Part shown: positions 47,501-56,270 of the stretch, piece by piece
Layout of the letters: the number at the start of each line of letters is the position of its first letter
Position numbering within the stretch: position 1 is the first letter of the stretch
Assembly: GCA_964017145.1 (NCBI GenBank)
Contig: OZ024841.1
Location: 3,348,001-3,412,000, forward strand
Direction: 5' to 3'
Source: Agrocybe praecox
Taxonomy: Eukaryota > Basidiomycota > Agaricomycetes > Agaricales > Agrocybaceae
Length of the DNA stretch: 64,000 nucleotides
Made by a program: the position numbers and the translations under genes
Notes under the pieces: generated by a model
What the model was told of the DNA's origin: nothing
Seen by the model: only the letters and a program-made list of their open reading frames with translations
The model's database searches: none

Positions 47501-48928
47501 TTGAAATGCAATAACATTAGCTTTCATTTTTTTCATACCTGAAGCTACTTTAACATAACAACATGTATGTCTTACTTTAGCAATTAGTAATTTTTCAACA
47601 AAGCGCAGTGATTTGAGCTCTTGTGGAACCTTTCCAAGCCATAATCCATTTGCTAATGCCAAACGTGGAACTTTATTATTTCTGACCGACATTCGACAAG
47701 AATTACATATTCGGTTACAAGAATAATCTAGAACAGGGCCTGTATATTGCTTAATTTTTTCATTCTGACTTTTTCTTTCTCTTCTGGTTATACCTTCAAT
47801 TGTTAAGCAATGCAAGAAATTTTTCACATTTTTTAAGCGGCTCATTGCACAAATAGGCTTTAACTGACCACATACAGCACAACCTGCTTCTTCAACATTC
47901 TTGGGTATCATTTTTTTAATAGAGCTAGACAGTATGTCATGTACTAGTTGCTGGCTAGGAGGTGAGGGAGGAAACTCATATGTCATATCTTTTTCTTCTT
48001 CAATGATATCACTTTTTTTTTCTTTTATATTTTTTATATTTTGTGCTTTTAACAATCGACTTTTTTGCTGACGTTTTACAGCATTATTAGAAACACTGTT
48101 TTCAATACTGAATACAGTAAATAACATTACACATGAAATACAAGAATGATTTTCAACAGACATAGAAAGCAATTTCGCATTACAGTTTGTACCTAATATT
48201 ATTTTATGTTTAGTTGCAATTTTCCGAGCTTGTGTAAGAGTTATTAAAGAAAATAAAATTGGCAAAGGTATTTGTGTATGAAAGTATTTGTCTTGAGGAT
48301 AATCACATAGACCAGAGCTATTTACATGATCAACATATTTAAACTGAGAAGTATGAGGAGGAGAAAAGATATAATCAATTGCTATATATGGCTCCAGAGT
48401 ATCATATGTATATACACGTGGCCTATGTCCACCATAGAAAGGTTGGATTCTTGATTGTTTTTTGTTTAAAAGTGGCTCTACATTGAAAACCTTTATTGGA
48501 CATAACTTTTGATTCCACTGTTTTCTTTTAGAATAACACATGGGTTTTATTTTTGGAAACAGAATGTTAAGCCCGGAGAATTGAAATAGTGAAAATGATA
48601 ATGAGACTGGAATATAATATTGTGCTCGAGAAATTACACTTGTGTAATGATAATTTTGAAATGCTTTGAAATCATGTTTTGTCATAATCAAGCGAACAAA
48701 TATCAAAAAAAGGTCAAGCATAGCAAAATTAGGAAACTTGGAAAAGATAAAAATAAAAATCATATTATCAACAATACAGCCTGAACATGCAAGATAATTC
48801 AAAGAAAGTTCTATATAGAGATGAAATAAATTGAAAAGGAGCAACTGAAATTCCTTTACAAAATCCAATATTATTTGGATTATACTTATTGAAAATTCTT
48901 CGTAAAAACACCCTCGTGGGTATAGCAA
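41549..48928 (-). CDS. Helitron Rep-helicase with C-terminal peptidase-like domain
   Basis: The frame is 2459 residues without interruption. In order: a DUF6570-like Cys-rich N-terminal block (about 370-470; CAVCGQLKP, LALANGLWLG); the Helitron_like_N region; the HUH nuclease motif LHLHMMLWIQG (about 880) and the tyrosine motif YVSDYITK (about 1096); and a PIF1-type superfamily-1 helicase with GGIGGTGKSQ (about 1609) and FFDEVSML (about 1686). Rep nicks and joins single-strand ends and the helicase unwinds during rolling-circle transposition. After residue about 2190 comes a block with LQWSNNSCAYDAS and, near 2400, FGNAHFTSR, resembling the Cys and His boxes of ubiquitin-specific proteases. 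The true start is uncertain: the first 330 residues are AT-rich and unlike the family, so a start nearer MTYEFPPSPPSQ is possible. The gene is much more AT-rich than its neighbours. Confidence 0.9.
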   Translation of the reverse strand: MLYPRGCFYEEFSISIIQIILDFVKEFQLLLFNLFHLYIELSLNYLACSGCIVDNMIFIFIFSKFPNFAMLDLFLIFVRLIMTKHDFKAFQNYHYTSVISRAQYYIPVSLSFSLFQFSGLNILFPKIKPMCYSKRKQWNQKLCPIKVFNVEPLLNKKQSRIQPFYGGHRPRVYTYDTLEPYIAIDYIFSPPHTSQFKYVDHVNSSGLCDYPQDKYFHTQIPLPILFSLITLTQARKIATKHKIILGTNCNAKLLSMSVENHSCISCVMLFTVFSIENSVSNNAVKRQQKSRLLKAQNIKNIKEKKSDIIEEEKDMTYEFPPSPPSQQLVHDILSSSIKKMIPKNVEEAGCAVCGQLKPICAMSRLKNVKNFLHCLTIEGITRRERKSQNEKIKQYTGPVLDYSCNRICNSCRMSVRNNKVPRLALANGLWLGKVPQELKSLRFVEKLLIAKVRHTCCYVKVASGMKKMKANVIAFQSPIAKVYEVLPPPRDDLDEVLAILFTGPCKPTQADLNRTPFLIRRNAVSHALEWLCLNHPDYANVKISSENLLQYSETEAPVSIEYHQSESNKVPEGTSVFDTEIDDGTDEGECSFSVHGLTGDSLETMTTNTIKAMALQHLNNQGKMLAVGHSENIESMWNNPQLYRQMFPWLFPYGMGGIGTTSLSEKEHKKWLLMYHDKRFQTDINFPFVAFSHSQMKQASTQSFLIVDQKRFESITQRLLNLDQNVLSDITKKLSEGEYFKPETDMEKQCFQVIHDLDHVAGKVKGSSTSKKYMRNEIWSLISYAGAPSWYITLSPADIQHPICIYYADNKEEFKPDVLLPYNECIHMICGNPVAGARFFHFMIETFITDVLGVNAKHRGLYGNTKAYYGTVEQQGRLTLHLHMMLWIQGSLSPQDMRNQIMQMDSTWNEKIIQYLETCHIGEFTTGTHEEVINKVNEMTKEKNYCDPTQSLPELPPPMCNIDHSRSTKKTQEKITDCGYCNNNTTWWNRINVIIDDLLLKSNVHCCDRNINKNGMRKKGTAVGCKDNKWGRCKARFPRPTFAKSIINNLTGAIDVKKLEPWLNTFTPIVTYLFRCNTDVTSLSSGTAIKAVVIYVSDYITKSSLKTHVIFDSIKSIFHKNSEMLGGTLPMKEKARRITMKVVNLLSAKMEMGAPMICMYLLDNPDHYTDHIFVPFYWQSYVTEAKSCFENHEENLETSQQHRVALIKRKGRIVGISPVYDYIYRSPMLEHVTLYEWITRYARIKIPKNQKSKNKISEEFTPDDDTQDTSFISNQTIESDNTEHSEVEYLNNVDKPEDDANLATKKNKKLYSFIQPHPLYDTHAVKELSSYSKTVPNFIGATLPRRDQGDREYYCTTMLTLFKPWRTGIDLKCSPSTWNEEFNKYKFTNRQNELMNNFNIRYECMDARDDYRAQLKKNIDPLFVGSWDENEDDVDDVVNANNTNSNIEYDDNPLDASTIGKSEVLRRKNMAEINEVLENVGWNKDIFDDSFNSEEFRPKKTLTASEWSNEISKYRQNILDKRNEFNGLDRTMNNPVDACNLPSKHASGTVHIIDKSDLEKGKNSYIIKDVDVIQLSIQKFSLNKEQQRAFKIIAEHALGNSGNQLKMYLGGIGGTGKSQVLKAVSYFFEQRNEAHRFTIVAPTGTAAALLGGSTYHYLFGINDYAKSTKMSQIKSRLQGVDYIFFDEVSMLSCRDMQKINSQLAKVLNIYDKPFGGMNMVFAGGFAQLPPAMGGEKISLYSNVVGSKSSYKNSQEAAIGKALWHQVTTVVILRQNMRQKNQSLEDNQFCTALENMRYKSCTLEDIAFLLTRVTSKLPGRDSITDAKFRNVSIITAKNIHKDQINQVGSERFALETNQSLTNFYSDDNAQVRESISENKFDQSRTLHIKEITSDMQNLLWNQPPSANNKFIAGKLSLCIGLPVMIRYNFATELCITRGQEGFVHGWQSKIGKNGQRVLDTLFVKLKNPPSLIEFDGLPENVVPVPVTTRTIKASLLKDTSVYISRTQVEVLPNFAMTDYASQGKTRPENAVDLHNLQSHQAYYTALSRSSSASGTIILQGFDQRKITGGASGALRQEFRELELLDDLTSLQHCGKLNATVIGETQNELIKAFRTYKGESYIPKNVHKAIRWSKRDPLNESEIIVWNSNNNTSVYNNTNLDNGLMRKRKINDENSDEHPPKRICQSLTQSRFTALNKPCGLQWSNNSCAYDASITILYAIWNNNKEKWSAVFKNIKNPLLSNLILGFENMENTSTSLETTRDNFRRALQNFNSQNFAWARYTAVSNIFEAIFSTETSTQVVYKMCENRHRYFVHAENTLYFSMGNNDYESLQNWIDNYVEPTQQTCRRCNTNFTLHYSFEAIPEFMALEFSRSQVHINTSIDLDYDNTAYKFVLKGIIYFGNAHFTSRIFTEDGNIWFHDGFTMGHVVKHDGHVNSINDLSLNNVYNGDSTASLAIYIRAT

Positions 48929-48949
48929 AAAGCTATTATATGATAACCC

Positions 48950-49490
48950 TCATGGGTGAAGCACGTCACAGATTATTTCTTGTGCATAACAAGTTACAAC
49001 ATGGGGCAAGAAAATAATGTCAGTATTAGTATCACAGGACAAGAGACTGCCAATGTTTCTTTGAGAAATAGGCTTATCTATGAGTACGATGTATTTTGGA
49101 AGATCCCAACTTGAGTAAATGCAACCTGGAAACACATAAGCAACATACCAATAATATATTATAGCATATTACTAACCTTGCAAGGGTGAGCCATACATCA
49201 AAGATGGTGATGTGATAGCAGAAGGAACTTGAAGGTTATACATAACTAGCCGATTACATATAAGATTATGTATCTCCTTTAATGAGAAAAAAACTCACCA
49301 AGATTATCAGAATCAGAGTCTATCCATTTAGCACTAGGCGTAAATGGAACAGTATAGTTCCTCACAGACAAACTGGATACATCTAGAGCCCAGATCTTAG
49401 AATCGGGCAAGTTCAAAATGAACTTGGTGCTCACTGGAACCGAAGGATGGGACAACAGATAGCGAAACCAAAAACCAATAGCAGAAGAAG
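48950..49490 (-). other. Exon-like minus-strand segments upstream of the Rep-helicase
   Basis: Reading minus, a frame from about 49490 contains SAIGFWFRYLLSHPSVPV and later NYTVPFTPSAKWIDSDSDN. It ends at a GTGAGT donor near 49300. Next comes LQVPSAITSPSLMYGSPLQ before a GTTAGT, and then GCIYSSWDLPKYIVLIDK after a TTTCCAG acceptor, with a stop at 48950. The pattern suggests three exons of an unrecognised gene, or 5' exons of the Rep-helicase transcript. Confidence 0.35.
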
Positions 49491-49820
49491 GCTAGCAGTA
49501 GGATACAAGATCCTCTAGTATGTTGGAGTTTGTTGCCATCATGTACAGAGGACTTCAAGAGCGAGGATTGACACATTGTAGTTAACGGTCGTCGGTGAAT
49601 GAGATAAACGTGTATTATGGCTGCATTCAGACGCGTAAACGAACAGGTGCCAAATATGTACAACAGGACTGGATTACAAACCACGTGAGTATATCTATGT
49701 ATGGAAATAAGGCCTTGACTCTACTGCTCCTGCTACGTTTTTTGTTGTAAAAACTAACCTATGATCTAACACTATCTCTGGAGACACAACGAGTGAACCT
49801 AACACGACTACGACTACGAA
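49491..49820. other. Spacer, no gene recognised
   Basis: No conserved reading frame seen between the minus-strand exon-like block and the GMC fragment. Confidence 0.3.
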
Positions 49821-49847
49821 CTGAGTTCCGCTCGGACTCACAGGAGC

Positions 49848-50118
49848 TTGAGCATCAAGAATTCTTTGGATAATTCGATCATCACTGCTTTACACATAGC
49901 AGGTGTGGAATTCAAGACAGCGGAAGGAGATGTGAAGATATTTTCTGTCACAAAGGAAGTAGTATTGGCTGCTGGAATGATTGGTAGCCCCAAGGTGTTA
50001 GAGCTGTCGGGGATCAGTAATATCATGCATGTTTTTATTGCTTTCTTATCTTTTGATTACTGACTTGAATTTATAGAATTCTGAGGGCCGCCGGCGTTGA
50101 ACCAGCACTGGTTAGTCT
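49848..50118 (+). pseudogene. GMC oxidoreductase fragment (captured)
   Basis: GVEFKTAEGDVKIFSVTKEV, VLAAGMIGSPKVLELSGIS, then an intron (GTAATA...TTATAG) and ILRAAGVEPAL, match the flavin-binding core of glucose-methanol-choline oxidoreductases (the AGxIxSPxxLxxSG signature). Only about 80 residues of the usual 600 are present, with no N-terminal FAD-binding start and no C-terminal catalytic His region. It runs directly into a histidine acid phosphatase fragment in the same direction. Confidence 0.8.
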
Positions 50119-50184
50119 TGTTCCACACACATCACATAGCAAGAGGCTTAAAGGCAAACAGTGCATAGTCTTCCGTACCCAGAA

Positions 50185-50775
50185 AATTGCGGAACAGTGT
50201 CGGTCGTTCATGCAAGCCCGTTCAGCTGCTTTGGGACATTCACTGCCTGTCCTTGCACCTCTTGGGTCGTCGGATGCTCAGACGTCGATCTTTGGTGGAC
50301 CGATTGCAGAACGTCTCAATACGCAAGCACCAGGTGCTAATTTGACATCCGCGGATATACCGAACCTGATTCCTCCGTGTGCATTCGAAACCCTTGCAAA
50401 GGAAGCGCCTAGCAAGTTCTATTCTCTATTTTTTTGCTCAAGGGTTCGCCCAATTCAAATATTCCTCTGATCTAGAGAAGTACTATGGAACTGGGTTTGT
50501 ATTTCATTCATGCAATCAAAGTGATCAACTGAAACTTAGGCGCAACTTAGGCATCTGGTACCAGGTATGGGCAGGAACTTGGTGCAGTCCAAGGCATCGG
50601 ATATGTTAACGAACTTCTAGCACGGTTCATGGGAACACTGGTATGAGACAACACGCAGACGAACAGAATGCTCGACGCATTCCCTATGCAGAAAGACTGT
50701 CCATTCATGCTCGTTTCTGACAATCTAAGCTTTGCACATCTTATCCTCCCATTTGCGACGCTTCAAGACATGGCT
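50185..50775 (+). pseudogene. Histidine acid phosphatase (phytase-like) C-terminal fragment (captured)
   Basis: QKIAEQCRSFMQARSAALG, then FGGPIAERLNTQAPGANLTS, PPCAFETLAKEAPS and YSSDLEKYYGTG, followed in other frames by a GYVNELLARFMGT-like stretch and DNTQTNRMLDAF. This order matches the C-terminal half of fungal histidine acid phosphatases. The N-terminal RHG active-site motif is absent, and the frame changes near 50440 and 50590. Where the family has a HDN proton-donor motif, the sequence here reads SDN, so the site looks lost. It is flanked by unrelated gene fragments. Confidence 0.75.
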
Positions 50776-51758
50776 AATCCTTGTTCCCTTCCTCATTTCC
50801 ATGTCTGTCCTCAACTAATGTCCTCAAAGTCGACAGAGGAAGCTTTATTTAGCATTCCTCATGATGAGATTCCAAGACGGCACTTGAAGCAAGATGAATT
50901 CGAATGTTTAAATCTCAACTCTACCCTCCCTGCTGGCCATACTCTACGATCAAAGATATCTGTCATGCTTTGGATACACGGGTTCGTCCTCCTTTCTTTC
51001 TCCGCGATCTTCCGAGCACTAATTCTATAATGCAGCAGCGGCGACATAGGTTCTGGGTCAGAATGGTATTACGACGCTGGATCCATCGTTTGCAAAAGCA
51101 TCGAGTACAGTAAACCGGTTATCGTCGTTACCTGCAAGTAAGCGAACAATGTTTATGTCGCCGAGGTTGGTCGTTCATCATTCTGCTCAGCTTCTGTTTA
51201 GGCCTTTTGGGCTTCGCTACCAGTGCCATGATTCGCGATGACAACAAAGCAGCAGGGGAAGAAGGCACGGGAAATTATGGTAATTATCGTACTTTTTCGA
51301 AACGTGTTACCTGTTTGCTAATGTACAATGTGTATAGGCCTCCGAGATCAACGAATGGCTATTCTATGGATCCATAACTACATCTCCGAATTTGGAGGTG
51401 ACCCTTCAAACATCACCCTCTTTGGCTCTGGATCAGGAGCAGCCGACATCGTTTGTCATCTTCTCTCGCGCACCAATGCGACCCGTCCGTTATTCCATCG
51501 CTCGATAATCCAATCTGCCGTATTTGAACCAACGTTCCCAGATGTCGGTTCTGCCGGATGATACTTGTCGCGGGTCATGGCTGCCCTACAAGTCTCAAGC
51601 ACAGAGACACTGCATTACATCGAAGTCGAGAAACTTCTGGGCTTCGGTTCAAATCTGCGAGCAGTAGACGATGGCGTCTTCTTCCGGGATGGTTGGCAGA
51701 GCCACTTTGGTCGTGAAGGTCCTCATGCACATCATGACCACACGGAGCGCTCAAAGCC
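50776..51758 (+). pseudogene. Type-B carboxylesterase fragment, 5' part (captured, broken)
   Basis: DEFECLNLNSTLPAG and SVMLWIHG end at an intron and are followed by SGSEWYYDAGSIVCKSIEYS, KPVIVVTC, GLRDQRMAILWIHNYISEFG and GDPSNITLFGSGSG. The family motif at the last position is GESxG with the catalytic Ser; here that Ser is Gly. A TGA at 51559 replaces the usual Trp before YLSRVMAALQVSS. The sequence continues through RAVDDGVFFRDGWQ to 51758, where a long-TIR element is inserted. It resumes at 55266 in the same frame. With the nonsense codon and lost nucleophile it is not functional. Confidence 0.8.
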
Positions 51759-52535
51759 CACCTGTAGCAGGCAACCTCATGTATGAAACCTGGGCAGTTG
51801 GCTGACATAAGTCATACATCAGGGAGGGCAATTGCCCAAGGTGGCCAGTGATGCATGAATGCTTATAAAGCACACCAGAGTAGCCATAAAGGCTGAGTGG
51901 GCGGCATTGGCAGATGCCTCAGGCAAATATGCATAAACAATGCAGGATTTGGACATTTTTGCAGTATTTGGGCAATAGCGAAAGAATGAATGGGTGGTTT
52001 GGGGCGCTTGTTGGGAGGTTAGGATCAGATAATTAATCCTGATTTTTTGGCGCCCTTTGCCCCACCAAAAAGGAATGTTACGGGATGGATGCGCAAAAGC
52101 AAAACCGGATGACGTGTTATTTTTAGACGTCATAATACTCTTTGGGCGTTGCGCTATTTTTAATATTTTATAATCATTTTTTGTACTATATTTATTTCAC
52201 ATATATATATTCTGGCCTAGATTAGATTAGATAGACAAAAAAAGCGAACTGTCTACTTTGTTTTGAGGCGGCTCTTCCCAATTTGGTAGTTACTGCCATT
52301 TTAGTACATTCTTTTTAAAACATATTTATTTGATTTTGTATTTACAATACATTGAAATAATATATACATTCACTATCTAATTTCAAGGGGGCGGAAGTCA
52401 AGAGAGGACACTAAATGGAAAGACGAGAACACAGTGGTTCTCGTCTTCTCCCTTGTTCCTATCTGCTCCTCCCGACCCACTCGCCTGCACCTACCCGCTT
52501 GCCTGTACCTGCTCACACCTACCTGGTCGCACCGA

Positions 52536-52650
52536 CTCGCTGGCGCGTACCCGTTCGCACCTACTTGCTGGCGCGTACCCGTTCGCACCTACTTGCTGGC
52601 GCGTACCCGTTCGCACCTACTCGCTGACGCGTACACGCTCGCACCTACTC
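52536..52650. repeat. 28-bp minisatellite, about four copies
   Basis: The unit contains CTTGCTGGCGCGTACCCGTT followed by CGCACCTA. Three copies are nearly identical and the fourth has diverged (CTCGCTGACGCGTACACGCT). Confidence 0.8.
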
Positions 52651-53083
52651 GGTTCGGTGGTGCTACGTGCTGGCACTTATCCGCTCGGTGATGGCTGCGC
52701 GTTGGTGGCTACGCGCTGGCGTTTACCTGCTCGGTGATGCCTACCCGGTGGTACTCACCCGTTGCGTGAGCTAATTCACTCGGTGGTGCCTACCCGGTGG
52801 TGCTTATGCGCTCGCTGATGCCTGCCCGTTGCGCTCGGTAGTGCCTACCCGTTGCGGTCCCTGGTGCCTATCCACTGGTGCCCACCCATCACCCTCGCTG
52901 GTGCCTACTCGTCGTCATCATTGCCTCCTCGTCGTGCTCGTCGTGCGTGGTCGTGTTCGTCGTGGGCGTCCTCGTTGCCTCTTCGTTGTCATCGTGGTTG
53001 CCTCTTCGTTGCCGTCGTTCGTGTTGCCGTCGTCGTGGTTGCCTCGTCGTCGTCGCTACATCGTCATCGTCATTGTGAAAATA

Positions 53084-53910
53084 GCCCACATCCCTGCAAA
53101 GAGGGGAGGGGCTGGGTGCAGTCGGTTAACAGTGGTGGTGATGGTGATGGTGGGGGATGATAAGGAAGAAATCAACCAATTGATGGTTGATTTCGTCCAA
53201 ATTCGGCGATTCCCACGCCGGTCCGGTGAGTAACCGGGTCGAGCTCATCGTCGAGCTCGACAATGGCGAGGGCACAAAGTATATTATGTAGTTTTAAATT
53301 CATATTAAATGTTATAAAATCATGAGAAGCTAATTAGTGTTAAAAAAGGAACAGTCTTATATGTTTTTATAAAAAAAACATCACAAAACATAATTCATAT
53401 AGCGAGCGTGCTGATTTCGGTTCGACAGGTGAAGAAAGTATTCCATATTCTCAATGAATAATTCGCAATTTTATTCCAATTAAAGTACTATGTAGTAGAA
53501 ATACACTGTCTATGTTCAACAGAAAAAAAAAAGGACACCAGCGAATGTTATGAACATGTTATTCATTAACGCACGAAAAATGCATCGAGTTGAAAAGCGA
53601 GCACATGTACTCTTCAAACCGATGAGCATTCAAAGACATTTTATTAAATGTTTCTCAATTTTTTTTGACATAGGTAATTTTATTGACTATACTAACATAT
53701 TCTGCTACTTACTTTGAACTTACCATTCCCAGAGACCTTCTCGTCGTCGAGCACAGTGACGAGCTTGAACCGGCTATGAGCCGGACCGGCGTGGGAAAAG
53801 CCCGATTTGGACAGAAATGAACCAACGCGCGTTCATTTCTTCCTTATCAACGCCTGTCACCACGCCGGCACTTTGCACCTAGCCCCTCCCCTCACCGCAG
53901 GGATGTGGGC
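53084..53910. repeat. Nested inverted-repeat element inside member 2
   Basis: The left arm opens GCCCACATCCCTGC and the right arm (53897-53910) is its complement. Homology continues through GAGGGGAGGGGCT, GATAAGGAAGAAAT and CCCACGCCGGTCCGG. The arms reach about 170 bases, and the centre (53290-53710) is AT-rich. Confidence 0.7.
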
Positions 53911-53939
53911 AGTGCCTGGTATGGTGCGTGGCTCGCTCA

Positions 53940-54560
53940 CGACCAGACACGACAAGGACGACCACCCGCGACGAGGACGACCACCCACAACGAGGACGAC
54001 GAGGGTGACCACCCACGAGGAGGACGACCACGACGTGTAGGACGATACCCACGACCATGACGAGGGTGACCACCCACGAGGAGGACCACGACCACGACGT
54101 GGAGGACGATACCCACGACCACGACGGGGGTGACCACCCACGAGGAGGAGGACCACGACCACGAGGAGGGTGGCCACCCACCACGAGGAGGAGGACAACG
54201 ACGACGGGGGTGGCAACCCACTATGAGGACGGCGAGGGTGGCCACCCACCACGAGGAGGAGGACGACGACGACGAGGGTGGCCACCCACTACGACGACGA
54301 CGAAGGTAACCACCCACGAGGAGGACGAGGGTGGCCGCCCACCACGAGGAGAACGACGATCACGACGAGGGTGGCCACCACGAGGATGATGACAACGACG
54401 AGGAGGAGGGTGGCCACCCACGACGAAGAGGACGACGGCCACGATCACGACGAGGGTGGCCACCCACCACGAGCAGGATGACGGCCACGACCCCGACGAG
54501 GGTGAACACCCACGACGCTGACGGCCACGACCACGATCACGAGGAGGACGAGGACGAGGA
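53940..54560. repeat. GACGAGGGTGGCCACCCAC minisatellite
   Basis: Many degenerate units of 20-35 bases built on GAGGGTGGCCACCCAC and ACGAGGAGGAC fill this stretch. All six frames are open for long distances because the period keeps stops away. No gene. Confidence 0.8.
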
Positions 54561-55265
54561 CGAGGAAGAGGGTAGGCACCAGCGAACGCGTACGTACCAG
54601 CGAGTGCGTTGGCACCATCGGGCGCGTAGGCACCATGTCCCTCAGTACATTAGTTAACACATGTAATGTACTGTAACATACAAAATAAAATATGTTTGAA
54701 TGTTTTTATATGTTGTAAAAAGGATGTGCCCAAAAGGGCAATAAATGCCAAATAGGGAACTACCGTCTAAAACATAAGCTAAAAGGTCATTTTTTGGCAT
54801 CTAATCTAATCTACATTTATGTATGTAAAGTAAATATAGTACAAAAAATGATTATAAAATATTAAAAATAGCGCAGCGCCCAAAGAGTATTATGACGTCT
54901 AAAAATAACACGTCATCCGGTTTTGCTTTTGCGCATCCATCCCGTAACATTCCTTTTTGGTAGGGCAAAGGGCGCCAAAAAATCAGGATTAATTATCTGA
55001 TCCTAACCTCCCAACAAGCGCCCCAAACCACCCATTCATTCTTTCGCTATTGCCCAAATACTGCAAAAATGTCCAAATCCTGCATTGTTTATGCATATTT
55101 GCCTGAGGCATCTGCCAATGCCGCCCACTCAGCCTTTATGGCTACTCTGGTGTGCTTTATAAGCATTCATGCATCACTGGCCACCTTGGGCAATTGCCCT
55201 CCCTGATGTATGACTTATGTCAGCCAACTGCCCAGTTTCATATATGAAAGTAACAGCTAAGGCTG

Positions 55266-55847
55266 CAAAGCCAGTCGGTTGCAGGAATCATGCAACTGAC
55301 ATGCTCAAACCGCCCGTCGCCTCACCCAAGGGGAAAAGCAAGAGCAGAAGTAGGCCGCCACTCAGTAAACTGAGGTCGCGCTCGCGGCCGGCGAATAAAA
55401 TTGGAAATGCTGTCCAGACGGTACCAGACCCAACGACAACTCACAGGTTGCCTCCAACCGCTCATCATTGGTGACTCATCAGCTGATTCACTGCTATGGT
55501 CCAATGCTATTTCTTCATGGACGTCATCGGGTGTCACCCGTCGCTTGAAAGCTATCTGCCAATCACTGAGCAAGACAAGTGCTATCATGCGAGTTTATGA
55601 TATCTCTTCCAACACTCCAGACAATGAAATCACCGAGCATGTCTTGGATCTGGTCAACGATGCTTGGGTGGCGTGGCCTACGCACTGTATAGCCGAGAAT
55701 GCAGTTCTTGAACGGGGTGGGCAGGGCATCTGGCGATTCGTCTTCGACCAGGAAGGTCCTTCGAGGGGTATGCCCCACCACGCTGCGGACCTGATGTACC
55801 TGTTCGACAACGGGTTTCGTTTTCGATGCATTGCAATCAATCACTAG
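55266..55847 (+). pseudogene. Type-B carboxylesterase fragment, 3' part (captured)
   Basis: After a basic, Ser/Arg-rich stretch of about 150 bases unlike the family (GKSKSRSRPPLSKLRSRSR), the esterase resumes with LQPLIIGDSSADSLLW, RRLKAICQSLSKTSAIMR, TEHVLDLVNDAWVAWPTH and RFVFDQEGPSRGMPHHAADL. That order includes the conserved His near the C-terminus of the fold. It ends at MYLFDN, followed by a foreign tail and stop at 55847. The basic stretch suggests an earlier rearrangement. Confidence 0.8.
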
Positions 55848-56270
55848 CTTTACTATCGTTTTTCTCATAATACCTCTCCACTCAATCACATCCATCTTGT
55901 ATACTATGCCATTGATCTGCATACTATCTTTCTCATGCTCATTCCCCTATACTTTTTTCTCTCCTCCTTCTTCTGCGCTACCTCTTCAATACGCTTGTCT
56001 TAATTTGAGGGGACAGTATATACTATAAATGTTGTATCGAACATTCAACTAGACCGAATCTCAATCATACTCTCACCACAAGCCACCCAGCTTCAAGTCA
56101 AGTTGTACCGCCATCTAATGAGGCGATATAACCCCTTCACGATGAACATACTCCCTAAGTGTCGTCAATGGCAGTGTTCAAAGTAGATATTACAAGAAAA
56201 TTCGTATAAATTTCAATTTTATGAACACCGTGACGTACGAGCTCAAAAATTTACGGATACTGCTAAGTAC
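55848..56270. other. Spacer, no gene seen
   Basis: Pyrimidine-rich to about 55990, then mixed sequence. No conserved frame. Confidence 0.3.

Larger units (their letters stand above)
51759..55265. mobile_element. Long-TIR DNA element, member 2, 7-bp target duplication
   Basis: Inverted repeats of about 470 bases (51759 to about 52230 and about 54795 to 55265) are flanked by CAAAGCC on both sides (51752-51758 and 55266-55272). Termini CACCTGTA (left) and AAGGCTG (right) match member 1, as do the TTAGATTAGAT motif at the inner edge and an interior block (near 53190) reading ATTCGGCGATTCCCACGCCG. The interior is satellite-like DNA plus a nested inverted repeat; no transposase. Removing the element and one repeat restores a continuous frame in the flanking esterase fragment. 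Confidence 0.85.

Noticed and set aside
53120..53205. A second tRNA-like segment (GGGTGCAGTCGGTTAAC with a weak B box)
   Set aside because: The B-box match is poor and the segment is part of the nested inverted repeat; not enough to call.
53857..54660. Overlapping open frames on both strands
   Set aside because: Minisatellite period keeps all frames open; products are repeats only.
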